Of a stretch of DNA of 64,000 nucleotides, positions 40,343 through 49,914 are shown piece by piece. The stretch's first letter is position 1, and each line of letters starts with the position of its first letter. The DNA lies in the IMG/VR virus record IMGVR_UViG_3300032213_001850, positions 1 through 64,000 of that record. One strand, written 5' to 3'. This DNA comes from a virus. A program made the translations under genes and the position numbers. The notes below the pieces were generated by a model. It made no database searches and had not been told where the DNA came from. It worked only from the letters and a program-made list of their open reading frames with translations.

Positions 40343-43300
40343 GTTTAAAAACAATTTACCACATTGCCGATGTTCACATCCGTAATGTAAAAAGACACAA
40401 AGAGTATAGACAGGTATTTGAAAAAATGTTTGAGGAAATCCGTAAAAGAGGAACCGAAGATGCAATCATTTATTTAGCAGGTGATATTGCCCACGCTAAA
40501 TTAGAAATGTCTCCTGAATTAGTCAACGAAATAAGTTGGTTATTCAAAGAGTGTGCTAAAACTTGTCCTACAATTCTTATTACTGGAAATCACGATTGTA
40601 ATATGAACAATATGGATAGAATGGATGTTCTTACTCCATTGGTTGATGCATTAGAATTAGAAAACTTTTATTATTTAAGAGACACACAAGTATTTTCTAT
40701 TGGTGGTATTGATTTTTCAGTATTTTCAATTTTAGATAACAAAGACAATTGGATTAGTGCTGACAAAATGTTTGGTAATAAAAAGATTGCTTTATTCCAC
40801 GGGCCTGTTGATAATTCACAAACTGATATAGGTTATGTGGTAAGTAGTAGACATTTTACAACGGATATATTTGATGGATTTGATTTAGCCTTATTAGGTG
40901 ATATTCATAAGCGTCAAGAAATGATAAGTCCGAAAGGTTGTAAGGTAGTTTACGCAGGTTCTCTATTACAACAAAACTTTGGTGAGACATTGGATAGACA
41001 TGGTTTTTTAGCTTGGGATTTAGATACAATGACCTATGAGGAAATTGACATTCAAAATGACTATGGTTATTATACTATGGATATTGACAATGGTAAGGTT
41101 CCAGTTGTAAACGATATGCCAAAACATCCTCGTTTGAGAGTAAGATTGTCAAACACCGATACTGCGGACACTAAAAAGGTAATTGCAGAAATCAAAATGA
41201 AATATGGTGTTGATGACTTTACAATTATTAGAACGGACTCTCTATCAAAAAAGAAAACAGGAGATAGAAGTAATAAATTAGACTTTGAAAACATTGCAGA
41301 TATAAACTATCAAAACTCTTTAATAAATGAGTATGTGGAAAGAATGATGCCGTTTGTTGATGCAAAAGACTTAGGTGAATTGGAAAAGATAAATAGAGAT
41401 GTTAATAGTAGAATTACACATGAGGAAACTTTAAGAAACATTTATTGGAAACCGATTAGATTTGAGTTTTCTAATATGTTTAGTTATGGTGAGGACAATA
41501 AGATTGATTTTAGTAAGTTAAACGGATTGATGGGATTGTTTGCACCAAATGCACAAGGTAAATCATCTATATTTGATGCAATTTCATTCTGTCTTTATGA
41601 TAAGAGTAGTAGAGCATTCAAAGCACAAAATATCTTAAACAATAGAAAGCAAGATTTTAGTTGTCATTTACATTTTCAAATTGAAGGTATAGATTATCAT
41701 ATTGAAAGAACTGCAAAAACTATAAACAAAGGAAAAAATGTAAAAGTTGATGTTCAGTTTTATAGACAAGATGGTGATGACAAAACTTCTTTGAACGGAA
41801 CCGAAAGGAGAGACACAAATACAGTAATTGAACAATATGTTGGTAAGTATGAAGATTTCGTATTGACTGCATTATCGTTACAAGGTAATAACTCCATATT
41901 CATTGACAAATCACAAAGTGAGAGAAAAGACTTACTTGCTCAATTTATGGGATTGAATGTTTTTGACAAATTATACGATACGGCAATTGAAGATATCAAA
42001 GAAGTTTCGGTATTGATTAAAAACTTTAAGAAAAACGACTTTACTACCGAACTTGCGGATAAAGCAAATGACTTAAAAGAAAAGAAAGGTGAGTTAAAAG
42101 AATTAGATAAAGAATTAGCTAGATTGAATGGTGATAAGGATGGATTAGATAGTGTTATATTAGAATTAAGTAGAAACCTTACTCCAATTGATGGTAATTC
42201 AAATATTGATGATTTAAATACTCGTAAAGAAAAATTAAAAAGTGACATTGAAATAAATGAAATTTATATAGAAAACAAAGTTGGTAATATTAACGCCATA
42301 ACTGAAAAGATGGTTGAGTTATTACAAAGTGTAAACGAAAAGAAACAATCAAATGGTATTGATATAGAAATTGTCTATTCAAACTATCAACGAGAACAAA
42401 AATCTTTAATTGAAGCAGAGAAAGTATATTCAAATGCAAAGTTATATTTAAGTTTAGCTGAAGAAAAAATAAAACATTTGGATAAACATGAGTATGACCC
42501 AAATTGTAAATATTGTTGTGATAATACATTTGTTAAAGATGCGATGGTTGCAAAAAATGCATTACCTGAATTGGAAGCAATAGTTAAACAAGCAATGATT
42601 GATTGTGTTGGTATTCAACAAACTCTGGATACTATGGAGGACATTGAAGAACAATATAATGAATGGAATGACTTTAAAAATAAATTGGAACAATCTAAAT
42701 CTATTCATAAAACTTATGTATTAGAATTTGATGGTTTGAATACTAAAAAAGAATTATTAGAAACCCAATTAGACAATGTAGAGGATGATATTGAAAAGTA
42801 TTATGAGAATGAGGACACTATTCAAAGCAATAAAGAGTTAGAAAAACAAATCAAAGACTTAGAAATTGCAAAGAAAGGATTTGAGTCGGACATTAAAGAT
42901 ATTACTAAACAAATAGCAACTACAAATGGTTCTATATCATCATTACAGACTTATATAGACAACATCAAACAAAAGATGAATGAGGTTAAGGACTTAGAGG
43001 AAAAGAACCGATTATACACCTATTATTTAGATGCCGTAAAGAGAGATGGTATTCCATATGAATTGATTTCAAAAGCTTTACCTGTTATTGAGAATGAGGT
43101 AAACAATATCCTTGCACAAGTTGTAGACTTTGGTGTTACAATGGAAATGGATGGTAAATCAATAAATGCAAAAATAGTTTACGAAGACCAGGAATGGCCA
43201 TTGGAGATGTGTAGTGGAATGGAGAAGTTCGTTAGTGGACTTGCTATTAGAGTTGCACTTATTAATGTATGTAACTTACCTCGTCCGAATTTCTTAGTAG

Positions 43301-43482
43301 TAGACGAAGGATTTGGAACATTGGATGCAGATAATTTATCATCTTTATTTATGATGATGCAATATCTTAAAACTCAATTTGATTTCATTTGGGTTATTTC
43401 TCACTTAGAACAAATGAGAGATATCGTAGATGGATTGATAGAAATAAAAAAAGAGAATGGATTTAGTAAGATTGATTTCTAA
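40339..43482 (+). CDS. 47-46: Fused Mre11-Rad50-type recombination nuclease (gp47-gp46 fusion)
   Basis: A 1047-residue protein that joins two T4 genes. Residues 1-370 are a calcineurin-like nuclease of the SbcD/Mre11/gp47 type: DVH (11-13), LAGD (Asp49), GNHD (83-86), FHGP and LLGDIHKRQ. From residue 370 a SbcC/Rad50/gp46 ATPase follows: Walker A APNAQGKSS (402-410), a long coiled coil (560-900) with zinc hook CKYC (723-726) at its tip, signature CSGMEKF (958-964) and Walker B VVDEGFGTLD (987-996). The complex resects DNA ends for recombination-dependent replication. A frame break between the two halves is not seen, so the fusion looks genuine. Its last 20 bases overlap a convergent gene. Confidence 0.92.
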   Translation: MSLKTIYHIADVHIRNVKRHKEYRQVFEKMFEEIRKRGTEDAIIYLAGDIAHAKLEMSPELVNEISWLFKECAKTCPTILITGNHDCNMNNMDRMDVLTPLVDALELENFYYLRDTQVFSIGGIDFSVFSILDNKDNWISADKMFGNKKIALFHGPVDNSQTDIGYVVSSRHFTTDIFDGFDLALLGDIHKRQEMISPKGCKVVYAGSLLQQNFGETLDRHGFLAWDLDTMTYEEIDIQNDYGYYTMDIDNGKVPVVNDMPKHPRLRVRLSNTDTADTKKVIAEIKMKYGVDDFTIIRTDSLSKKKTGDRSNKLDFENIADINYQNSLINEYVERMMPFVDAKDLGELEKINRDVNSRITHEETLRNIYWKPIRFEFSNMFSYGEDNKIDFSKLNGLMGLFAPNAQGKSSIFDAISFCLYDKSSRAFKAQNILNNRKQDFSCHLHFQIEGIDYHIERTAKTINKGKNVKVDVQFYRQDGDDKTSLNGTERRDTNTVIEQYVGKYEDFVLTALSLQGNNSIFIDKSQSERKDLLAQFMGLNVFDKLYDTAIEDIKEVSVLIKNFKKNDFTTELADKANDLKEKKGELKELDKELARLNGDKDGLDSVILELSRNLTPIDGNSNIDDLNTRKEKLKSDIEINEIYIENKVGNINAITEKMVELLQSVNEKKQSNGIDIEIVYSNYQREQKSLIEAEKVYSNAKLYLSLAEEKIKHLDKHEYDPNCKYCCDNTFVKDAMVAKNALPELEAIVKQAMIDCVGIQQTLDTMEDIEEQYNEWNDFKNKLEQSKSIHKTYVLEFDGLNTKKELLETQLDNVEDDIEKYYENEDTIQSNKELEKQIKDLEIAKKGFESDIKDITKQIATTNGSISSLQTYIDNIKQKMNEVKDLEEKNRLYTYYLDAVKRDGIPYELISKALPVIENEVNNILAQVVDFGVTMEMDGKSINAKIVYEDQEWPLEMCSGMEKFVSGLAIRVALINVCNLPRPNFLVVDEGFGTLDADNLSSLFMMMQYLKTQFDFIWVISHLEQMRDIVDGLIEIKKENGFSKIDF

Positions 43483-43648
43483 GAACTACCTTATCAGCCT
43501 TCAACACACTAGATTGTGGTTTTGAGACACCGATGTGTTTCTTAATTAGATTTTCAACTAGGCTACCCATTTTAAACCCGTGTTCTTCACAATACCCTTT
43601 GAGAAGTTCATGGGTTTCTTTTTTGATTTGTAACATTGCGTATTTCAT
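43463..43648 (-). CDS. Ribbon-helix-helix-like DNA-binding protein (only minus-strand gene)
   Basis: A 61-residue basic protein. MLQIKKETHELLKGYCEEHGFKMGSLVENLIKKHI fits an Arc/CopG-type ribbon-helix-helix fold: a short N-terminal strand, helix A, a turn with Gly, and helix B (SLVENLIKKH). A Lys/Arg-rich tail follows. Such dimers put the strand into the major groove of short repeated operators. It is the sole gene on this strand, converges on the nuclease gene with a 20-base overlap, and is preceded by three phased TTAGTTTTCT repeats and an inverted late-type motif. Self-regulation and control of the divergent tail-fibre gene are likely. Confidence 0.68.
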   Translation of the reverse strand: MKYAMLQIKKETHELLKGYCEEHGFKMGSLVENLIKKHIGVSKPQSSVLKADKVVLRNQSY

Positions 43649-43654
43649 AACTTA

Positions 43655-43705
43655 TTTAGTTTTCTTTAGTTTTCTATAATACATTAAAGTATTTATTAGT
43701 TTTCT
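43655..43705. repeat. Three phased direct repeats, likely operator of the RHH protein
   Basis: TTAGTTTTCT occurs at 43656-43665, 43666-43675 and 43696-43705. The spacing is 10 and then 30 bases, one and three helical turns, so all copies face the same side of the DNA. They lie between the RHH-like gene and its upstream promoter motif. RHH repressors such as Arc, CopG and MetJ bind tandem sites of this kind. Confidence 0.6.
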
Positions 43706-43708
43706 TTA

Positions 43709-43717
43709 TATAAATAT
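43709..43717 (-). promoter_or_regulatory. Candidate promoter for minus-strand gene (ATATTTATA on - strand)
   Basis: TATAAATAT on the + strand is ATATTTATA read on the minus strand, the late-type motif in inverted orientation. It lies 60 bases upstream of the RHH-like start codon, with the three repeats at or just after the predicted transcription start. That the motif flips with the only minus-strand gene supports it as a promoter. Confidence 0.45.
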
Positions 43718-43738
43718 GTGATAATAATTTTTTTGAAG

Positions 43739-43747
43739 ATATTTATT
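43739..43747 (+). promoter_or_regulatory. Candidate late promoter ATATTTATT
   Basis: A late-type motif 12 bases before the ATG of the 1724-residue tail-fibre gene. The RHH repeats end 34 bases upstream, so a bound repressor could also affect this promoter. Confidence 0.5.
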
Positions 43748-43759
43748 TAAAAAGATTAA

Positions 43760-46700
43760 ATGGCTGTTATAAAGAAAACCTTATTTGCAAAAAATTTAGA
43801 TAAATATGCGGTATTAGTAAATGATACTCAACCGGATAGTAAATATTTTAAAATAAGTGAACTATCCGACACATTCACAGGTGGTAAAAATGCATTTTTA
43901 ATTGCAGGTTCGGAATACTTAGTTCCTGATACAAAAATACAAATTGAATTAAAGGATTCGGCTGGTAATGTTATTTATCACGAACCAGGTGAAGGTATGA
44001 TATCATCATCAATTAATGGTGAATCATTTGTTGCAGAATATTATGAAGGTGTTTCTAAGGTAGTTGCAGTTTATGTATACCCGGATACTGCATATGGCCC
44101 TTGTACTCTTACAATATTAGGTGAATTAAACCAATATGTAGATGGAAATGGTTTTACTAAACCCGTATCTTTAGATTGGGAAAATAAGTATAATGTAAAA
44201 TGGCAAAAACAAATTAATGTAAATCCATCATTAGCAAACACAACTAAAATTAGATTTTATAAAAGGCCAATTGTAAGTATTACCGAATTGTTGGAACCAG
44301 TTTATAGAATAGAAAGTGGTTCTAAGGTAAGTTCGGGGATAAATCAATCTTTTGCAAACATAAAAATATCCAATTTAGAAACTTTTGCAGGTGATGTAAA
44401 AAGAGTAAAAGTATTTAGAACATCATTTGGTGATATATCCGATTTTAGTTTGATACAAGATATATTGGTTGAATCAAAAGAACTATTAACCACATTTGAA
44501 TTATCAGGAAGTGTTGTAGGAAATACCGGAATATTTACATCGGAAACTCTTAAAAATTACTGGAATACGAGTTCATTAAATGTAGAATTATCAAATAATA
44601 GAGTTGAGAGTGGTATAAAAATGATTGGTAGTGGAAAATTAACATATACCTCATCTTTAGATATAAGAAGTGCAAATACATATGAATTAAATTTAGATGC
44701 ATTTTATTCTGCATCCACATCTAGCAATTTAGGAATATATTTAAATTATGTGTCTCAATCTACAACATTTACAAGTAGTATTGGAACATTGGTAGGAACA
44801 CAGCCAACTAAAAATTTATTAGACACCACTATACCATTTAAAATAGATAAAGATTATCCATCTGCTAGTTTATATTTTTCACAATCTCAAGGTGAATGGC
44901 ATTTAGGAAATATAAGTTTAAAATTATCACAAGATACTGCTTTTTCTCCTGATGAGGTTTCTTTTATTACAACAATGCCTACTGTGATTGGTAATGAAGA
45001 TTTTAATTTTAAGTTTGAATTTTATGATGTTAATAATAACTATGTACCTGTATTTGTTACACAAAGTGCAAATTTTACAGGTGGTTCAAATACAATTACA
45101 AAATTATTAACATTTGAGTCCGATAGAACTGCATTTAGATTTTCAACTGGGTCTTTTGCAAATCCACCAAATCAATCGGTAAGATTTAAAACTATAAAAA
45201 CTAATTTCACAGGTTCTATAACATATGCATCATCTGCATTTGATGTTGGTGGTAATTACATTCAACCATCAACTTACGCTGGAACATATCCAGGTGCATT
45301 TGTATCTCAAAATGATAATGGTGCACTTTTAAATATAGCCAGTTTTAGTGGAAGTGTTGCAAGTGTATTAGTTGGTTCAATTGTTTATACCGCATCATGT
45401 GAAGGTTTTACTGAATTTGAAACCATTTATAGATTTGAAGATGGTGATAATGCACCCGGTGTATTCGTAACTGCAAATACAAATCAATTTATTTATAAGG
45501 CAACCGACTTATCTCTTAACCCAACGGGTCAAGTTATTACAATAGAAGCAAAACGTAAAAACTTAGCATCAGCTTCAACTCCATTGACTATAAATTCTGG
45601 AAGTGGGAAACCACCTCTAACATATGTTTCTACAAATACTACAAATGGTGTAGATACTTATACAATATCCGGAACTTCATATCCATATTCAACCAATGAA
45701 ACAATTTATTCCATTTCCGGTTCTGACCAATTTGGTAACGTTTTTTCTGATGCAATTAAAATAAGTCCTGTAAAAATATTAGACGGTTTTTCGGTTGCAA
45801 CCAGTAATGAGAATACATCGTTCCCTGCTAATTCAGCGGGTTCGGTGATTGGTGGGTTTGCTGCAAGTAGTGGTTCTATAACTGTTAAAGTTGGTAACGA
45901 AGTTATAAGTTATGCATCACCTATTGCTAATAACAAATTTAGTGCAAGTATTTCTGCAACTTCTGGATTAACTGCTAATACATTTAATGGAACAAATTAT
46001 TCAATAAATGCTTTAAGCCAAGATAGTGGTTCCTTAACGTTATTAGTAAAATATCAAGATGGTGGTGGTACTATAATAAGTTCTTCAAAAGAAGTAACAT
46101 ATTCAAAGGTTAAAAAGGCTGCACCGGTATTATCTTTTGTAATTGGTAATAATAATCAAACTGTAACTGCAAAATCAACGGGTGCACAAATTGACGCATT
46201 TGTAACTGCAAGTTTATCTGTAATTGAAACATATGATGGTATTAGTTCTACTAAAACATTAACTGCGTCACCTACCACTACTGCTACCAATTCATATACA
46301 ATTGGTAATAAAACAACTACAACAATTGCATTACCAAATATGGCAAACGGAACCGATTCGGTTGATATTACAATAACAGGTTCGGTAGTTGATTCGGAAA
46401 ATACAACAAGATTGGTTTATGGTAATATTTCATTAGCAAAAAGTAAAAAGGCCGTTCCAAATATAGTAATAACTGCTACACCACAGGCACAATCGGTGTT
46501 GGCAAATTCATCAGGTGTCCAAACTGGAACATTATCAAATGTTACAATTGAAGCACTGGAAGGTAGTACGAGTCGATTTACATCAATGACTGGGACATAT
46601 AGTGGATTTTCTACTAATCCAACAATTAGTGATAATATTTTAACTATGACATCTGCCGTTATGAACGCTGCAGAAGCGTCGGTAACATTGACGGTAACTC

Positions 46701-48934
46701 ATACTGATAGTGAAGGAACCACCGGTCAAACTAAAACAATAGTAGTAAGGACAACAAAGGTAAACGTTGGAACAAATGGAACTAATGGTGACCCCGGTGC
46801 ACCTGGTAGTACCGGTGTAACTGGACCCGGTGTAGTTCATACCGGAGTTTGGACAAGTGGTAGAACATATCAATTTTCAAATGGGTTAACGGATGGTACA
46901 GGTAGGAGAGATACGGTTTTATGGAGTTCAACTGGAAATGCACCTTATAATACATACTATGCGTCCACCAGACAACATCTTTCAGCAACAGGTAACGTAA
47001 TAAATGGTGCACCACACCAATCATCACAAACGGCTTGGACTTCTTTAGGTGCACAAGATTTTTTTGTAGCTGCTAAAGTAGGTATATTTGAAGACTCTTT
47101 TGTTCAAAACACGTTAAACATTGGTACGAATTCGAATGGAGCGTTGTCATCCGCAAATATTACTTTGGCGGGTGGTAGTGCGTATCCGTATATATCCATC
47201 GGTCAAAGTTCAACTGCAGGTGAACAAGGATACAATGTAAATGGTATTTTTATTGGAGTGGTCAATGTTAGTGATTCACCTGTGTATAGATTATCTTTAA
47301 AATCTGCCAGTAATTCTTTATTATGGAATGGTACATCTTTGACTATAAATGGTGGAGGAACATTTAGTGGTGACATATCAGCAGCTACTGGTACATTTAC
47401 AGGAGGAGTTTCAGGAACAGGATATAGCTTAAATAATTCGGGATTAAGTTTAACAAATGCCGGTTCATCTATATCATTGGGTAATGGTGTTACATTAAAT
47501 AGTAGTGGGTTAAGTGGAACGGGATTTAGTTTAACCACAACGGGTGTGGTTGCAAATACTGGTACAATTGCTGGATGGGGAATCACCGGTGCCGAATTAT
47601 TCAAATCCAATGGTGTACATACCATTAGCTTAAATTCGACAGATGCTGCATATTATATTACAAGAAATAGTACCAATCAAACAAAAGTAAAAATATCACC
47701 GGCCACCTACTATAACAAAATAACTGTTTCTTCTTCTGACTTTGTTAATTTTACATATGCATATACCACAAGATTGACAGGTACCGGTAATAGTTCTCAA
47801 GAAGAAACTAGAACATTACCCGCAACAAGTGGAAGACACGATGCTGCCGGTGGGCCAGGAACTGATGGGCCCACATTTGGTGTTATACAATTAATATATC
47901 CCACCGAAGAAATTTGGGTTGATTCTGATGGTGTAAATGGTTTAGATTTTTTAGGATTTATAGCAACTATTGCTGCTAGTGGTGGAACGATTAATAATGA
48001 TGATGGGGTGGATGCAAAGTATAGATTAACATTGGTTGCGGAAAAATTTGCAAATTATACCGATGCTGCCAATAGAACCAATATAATTCAAACATATAGG
48101 TCAACTATTGTTGAAAATACTTTAAAAAAACCTGCAGGTGAAACTTTTACTTATGCCGATTATTCATTTGGTCTTTCTGGTGGTGGTTTTCAAGTAGATA
48201 GTAATTTAAACTGGTTTTATGTTTATTTAGAACAATACGTTAGTTGTACAACTACCAATGGTGTACCAGAAGAAGACTCTGCATTGATTGAGGTGCGCGA
48301 TTTTGGTGGAACTGTAAAAGTACAGTTTGGTAGAGTAGATAATGGATTTTCACAATTGGCACCTGCAGGTTTGCAAGTGTATACGGGTGTTAGAACTTAT
48401 ATGAATGCATCGGTGTCGGGTGTAAGTGGAGACAACTTTTTTGAAGTTAAAGGTAAATCTGCATTTTTATCAGGATTAGCTGTTAATGGTACATTTTCTG
48501 CGACTACTAAACAATTCCAAATTACACACCCATTAAATGAAAATAAATGGTTATATCATACTGCAATTGAGGGCCCTCAAGCAGACTTGATTTATAGAGG
48601 TAAATTAAATTTAATAAATGGTGAAGGTAGTTGTAATATAGATGTTTCTTCAAGATTAACAAATGGAACATTTAATTCATTAACAAGAAATCCACAATTA
48701 TTTTTGCAAAACAATGATTCATTTGATAGAATAAAAGGTAAAATTGAAAATGGAAATGTATATGTTGTTAGTGAAAACGAAAACTCTTCTGCATCGGTTG
48801 ATTGGACAGTTATTGCTGAAAGATGTGATACGGAAATATTGATGGGTGGTACATATGGTGGTGATGGTAAATATAAAACCGAAAAGTGGAAAAGGGAATT
48901 TCGTGATACTTTAATGATAACGGGTTCTGTATGA
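43760..48934 (+). CDS. Tail-fibre-like protein with Ig-like repeats and collagen-like segment
   Basis: A 1724-residue, beta-rich Ser/Thr/Gly/Asn protein. Residues 1-150 open with an anchor-like part (DKYAVLVNDTQPDSKYFKIS). Beta domains follow to about 670. Three related units of roughly 111 residues begin near 672, 783 and 894 (each 'P..KxxxxF...NxxxxAxSxG'). A collagen-like stretch with Gly every third residue (GTNGTNGDPGAPGSTG) lies near 1003, then short strand repeats (1195-1270), and a C-terminal domain near 1580-1724 with ITHPLNENKWLYHTAIEGPQ. This is the layout of a long receptor-binding fibre: anchor, shaft, trimerising segment and tip. The glycan-module genes follow directly, the first overlapping it by four bases. 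Confidence 0.75.
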   Translation: MAVIKKTLFAKNLDKYAVLVNDTQPDSKYFKISELSDTFTGGKNAFLIAGSEYLVPDTKIQIELKDSAGNVIYHEPGEGMISSSINGESFVAEYYEGVSKVVAVYVYPDTAYGPCTLTILGELNQYVDGNGFTKPVSLDWENKYNVKWQKQINVNPSLANTTKIRFYKRPIVSITELLEPVYRIESGSKVSSGINQSFANIKISNLETFAGDVKRVKVFRTSFGDISDFSLIQDILVESKELLTTFELSGSVVGNTGIFTSETLKNYWNTSSLNVELSNNRVESGIKMIGSGKLTYTSSLDIRSANTYELNLDAFYSASTSSNLGIYLNYVSQSTTFTSSIGTLVGTQPTKNLLDTTIPFKIDKDYPSASLYFSQSQGEWHLGNISLKLSQDTAFSPDEVSFITTMPTVIGNEDFNFKFEFYDVNNNYVPVFVTQSANFTGGSNTITKLLTFESDRTAFRFSTGSFANPPNQSVRFKTIKTNFTGSITYASSAFDVGGNYIQPSTYAGTYPGAFVSQNDNGALLNIASFSGSVASVLVGSIVYTASCEGFTEFETIYRFEDGDNAPGVFVTANTNQFIYKATDLSLNPTGQVITIEAKRKNLASASTPLTINSGSGKPPLTYVSTNTTNGVDTYTISGTSYPYSTNETIYSISGSDQFGNVFSDAIKISPVKILDGFSVATSNENTSFPANSAGSVIGGFAASSGSITVKVGNEVISYASPIANNKFSASISATSGLTANTFNGTNYSINALSQDSGSLTLLVKYQDGGGTIISSSKEVTYSKVKKAAPVLSFVIGNNNQTVTAKSTGAQIDAFVTASLSVIETYDGISSTKTLTASPTTTATNSYTIGNKTTTTIALPNMANGTDSVDITITGSVVDSENTTRLVYGNISLAKSKKAVPNIVITATPQAQSVLANSSGVQTGTLSNVTIEALEGSTSRFTSMTGTYSGFSTNPTISDNILTMTSAVMNAAEASVTLTVTHTDSEGTTGQTKTIVVRTTKVNVGTNGTNGDPGAPGSTGVTGPGVVHTGVWTSGRTYQFSNGLTDGTGRRDTVLWSSTGNAPYNTYYASTRQHLSATGNVINGAPHQSSQTAWTSLGAQDFFVAAKVGIFEDSFVQNTLNIGTNSNGALSSANITLAGGSAYPYISIGQSSTAGEQGYNVNGIFIGVVNVSDSPVYRLSLKSASNSLLWNGTSLTINGGGTFSGDISAATGTFTGGVSGTGYSLNNSGLSLTNAGSSISLGNGVTLNSSGLSGTGFSLTTTGVVANTGTIAGWGITGAELFKSNGVHTISLNSTDAAYYITRNSTNQTKVKISPATYYNKITVSSSDFVNFTYAYTTRLTGTGNSSQEETRTLPATSGRHDAAGGPGTDGPTFGVIQLIYPTEEIWVDSDGVNGLDFLGFIATIAASGGTINNDDGVDAKYRLTLVAEKFANYTDAANRTNIIQTYRSTIVENTLKKPAGETFTYADYSFGLSGGGFQVDSNLNWFYVYLEQYVSCTTTNGVPEEDSALIEVRDFGGTVKVQFGRVDNGFSQLAPAGLQVYTGVRTYMNASVSGVSGDNFFEVKGKSAFLSGLAVNGTFSATTKQFQITHPLNENKWLYHTAIEGPQADLIYRGKLNLINGEGSCNIDVSSRLTNGTFNSLTRNPQLFLQNNDSFDRIKGKIENGNVYVVSENENSSASVDWTVIAERCDTEILMGGTYGGDGKYKTEKWKREFRDTLMITGSV

Positions 48935-49914
48935 TAGTTTTTATTACAACAGGTTACGGAAAAAATGTTATTGGGGGGGCCGATTTATGGTGCAATAACT
49001 TTATTGAAAATGTTTTACCATTAGTCAAAGAAGATTACAAAATTATAATTGATGGTAGACCTTTGATTAGAGAAATTGATGCAATATACACTTTTGGAAA
49101 CGAAAAAGAAGTTGATAAAATATTAGACGAATGTGATAAGATTATTTTCTTACACCATTCTTACAAACAAAATCCTATCATTAAAAACTATTTACACAAA
49201 ACTTATCTTACATTTGTCCATGCTTTTATTCCTGACATGTTGGGTTTAAATTCTGATTATGAAAATATAATGACAAAAGTTGATTGGGAATGGCAAAAAG
49301 AAATATTAGATAATTCCGACAATATAGTTTGGATAGGTTATGAAAAAGATTCGATACATAAACAATATCCTAAAACAAAAACTATCACAAATTATTATGA
49401 GTGGAAACATAATAAACCATTTACAGGAATAATAACTAATAAAATTGGATATGCTGCAAGATGTGAGACCAGAAAGAATGCACACTATTTAGATTATATT
49501 CCATCGATTATCTTTTCAAACAAATACGATTACAAAAGAATGTTGGAGGGGTCAAAAACCAATTCCGACTATCATAGGTTTATGGAATTTGATTATACAT
49601 TTCATAATAAATTTTTTGAAGGTAATTTTCAAATATTTCATGGATGTTATACAAAAGAACCATTTGGATATGCAATTTTCGATGCAGTTGATAATGGTAA
49701 AGTTCCAATCATACATACCGATTGGATGACACATATTGATTACAAATATAGAGCAAGTAGTAAAGGAGAATTTCATCAAAGATATTTAGAAATACAAGAA
49801 GATAGTTTTGAAAAAATAAATTTAGAATTTTGTAAATTAAGAGACGGATTAACAAAATATACAAATAAACAAAATTGGATTAAAAAAATATGCAGTTACT
49901 TAATCAAAAATTAA
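48931..49914 (+). CDS. GT-B glycosyltransferase
   Basis: A 327-residue protein with a GT-B two-domain pattern. The N-terminal acceptor domain opens with a Gly-rich loop (VIGGADLWCNNF near 14-25). The C-terminal donor domain starts at IGYAARCETRKNAHYLD near 178-194 and has EPFGYAIFDAVDNGKVPIIH near 243-262, the GT4-like nucleotide-sugar site with its Glu. It moves a sugar from an activated donor to an unknown acceptor. It starts in the stop of the tail-fibre gene (ATGA), so the two are translated together, which suggests that the fibre or its receptor is the target. Confidence 0.78.
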   Translation: MIVFITTGYGKNVIGGADLWCNNFIENVLPLVKEDYKIIIDGRPLIREIDAIYTFGNEKEVDKILDECDKIIFLHHSYKQNPIIKNYLHKTYLTFVHAFIPDMLGLNSDYENIMTKVDWEWQKEILDNSDNIVWIGYEKDSIHKQYPKTKTITNYYEWKHNKPFTGIITNKIGYAARCETRKNAHYLDYIPSIIFSNKYDYKRMLEGSKTNSDYHRFMEFDYTFHNKFFEGNFQIFHGCYTKEPFGYAIFDAVDNGKVPIIHTDWMTHIDYKYRASSKGEFHQRYLEIQEDSFEKINLEFCKLRDGLTKYTNKQNWIKKICSYLIKN

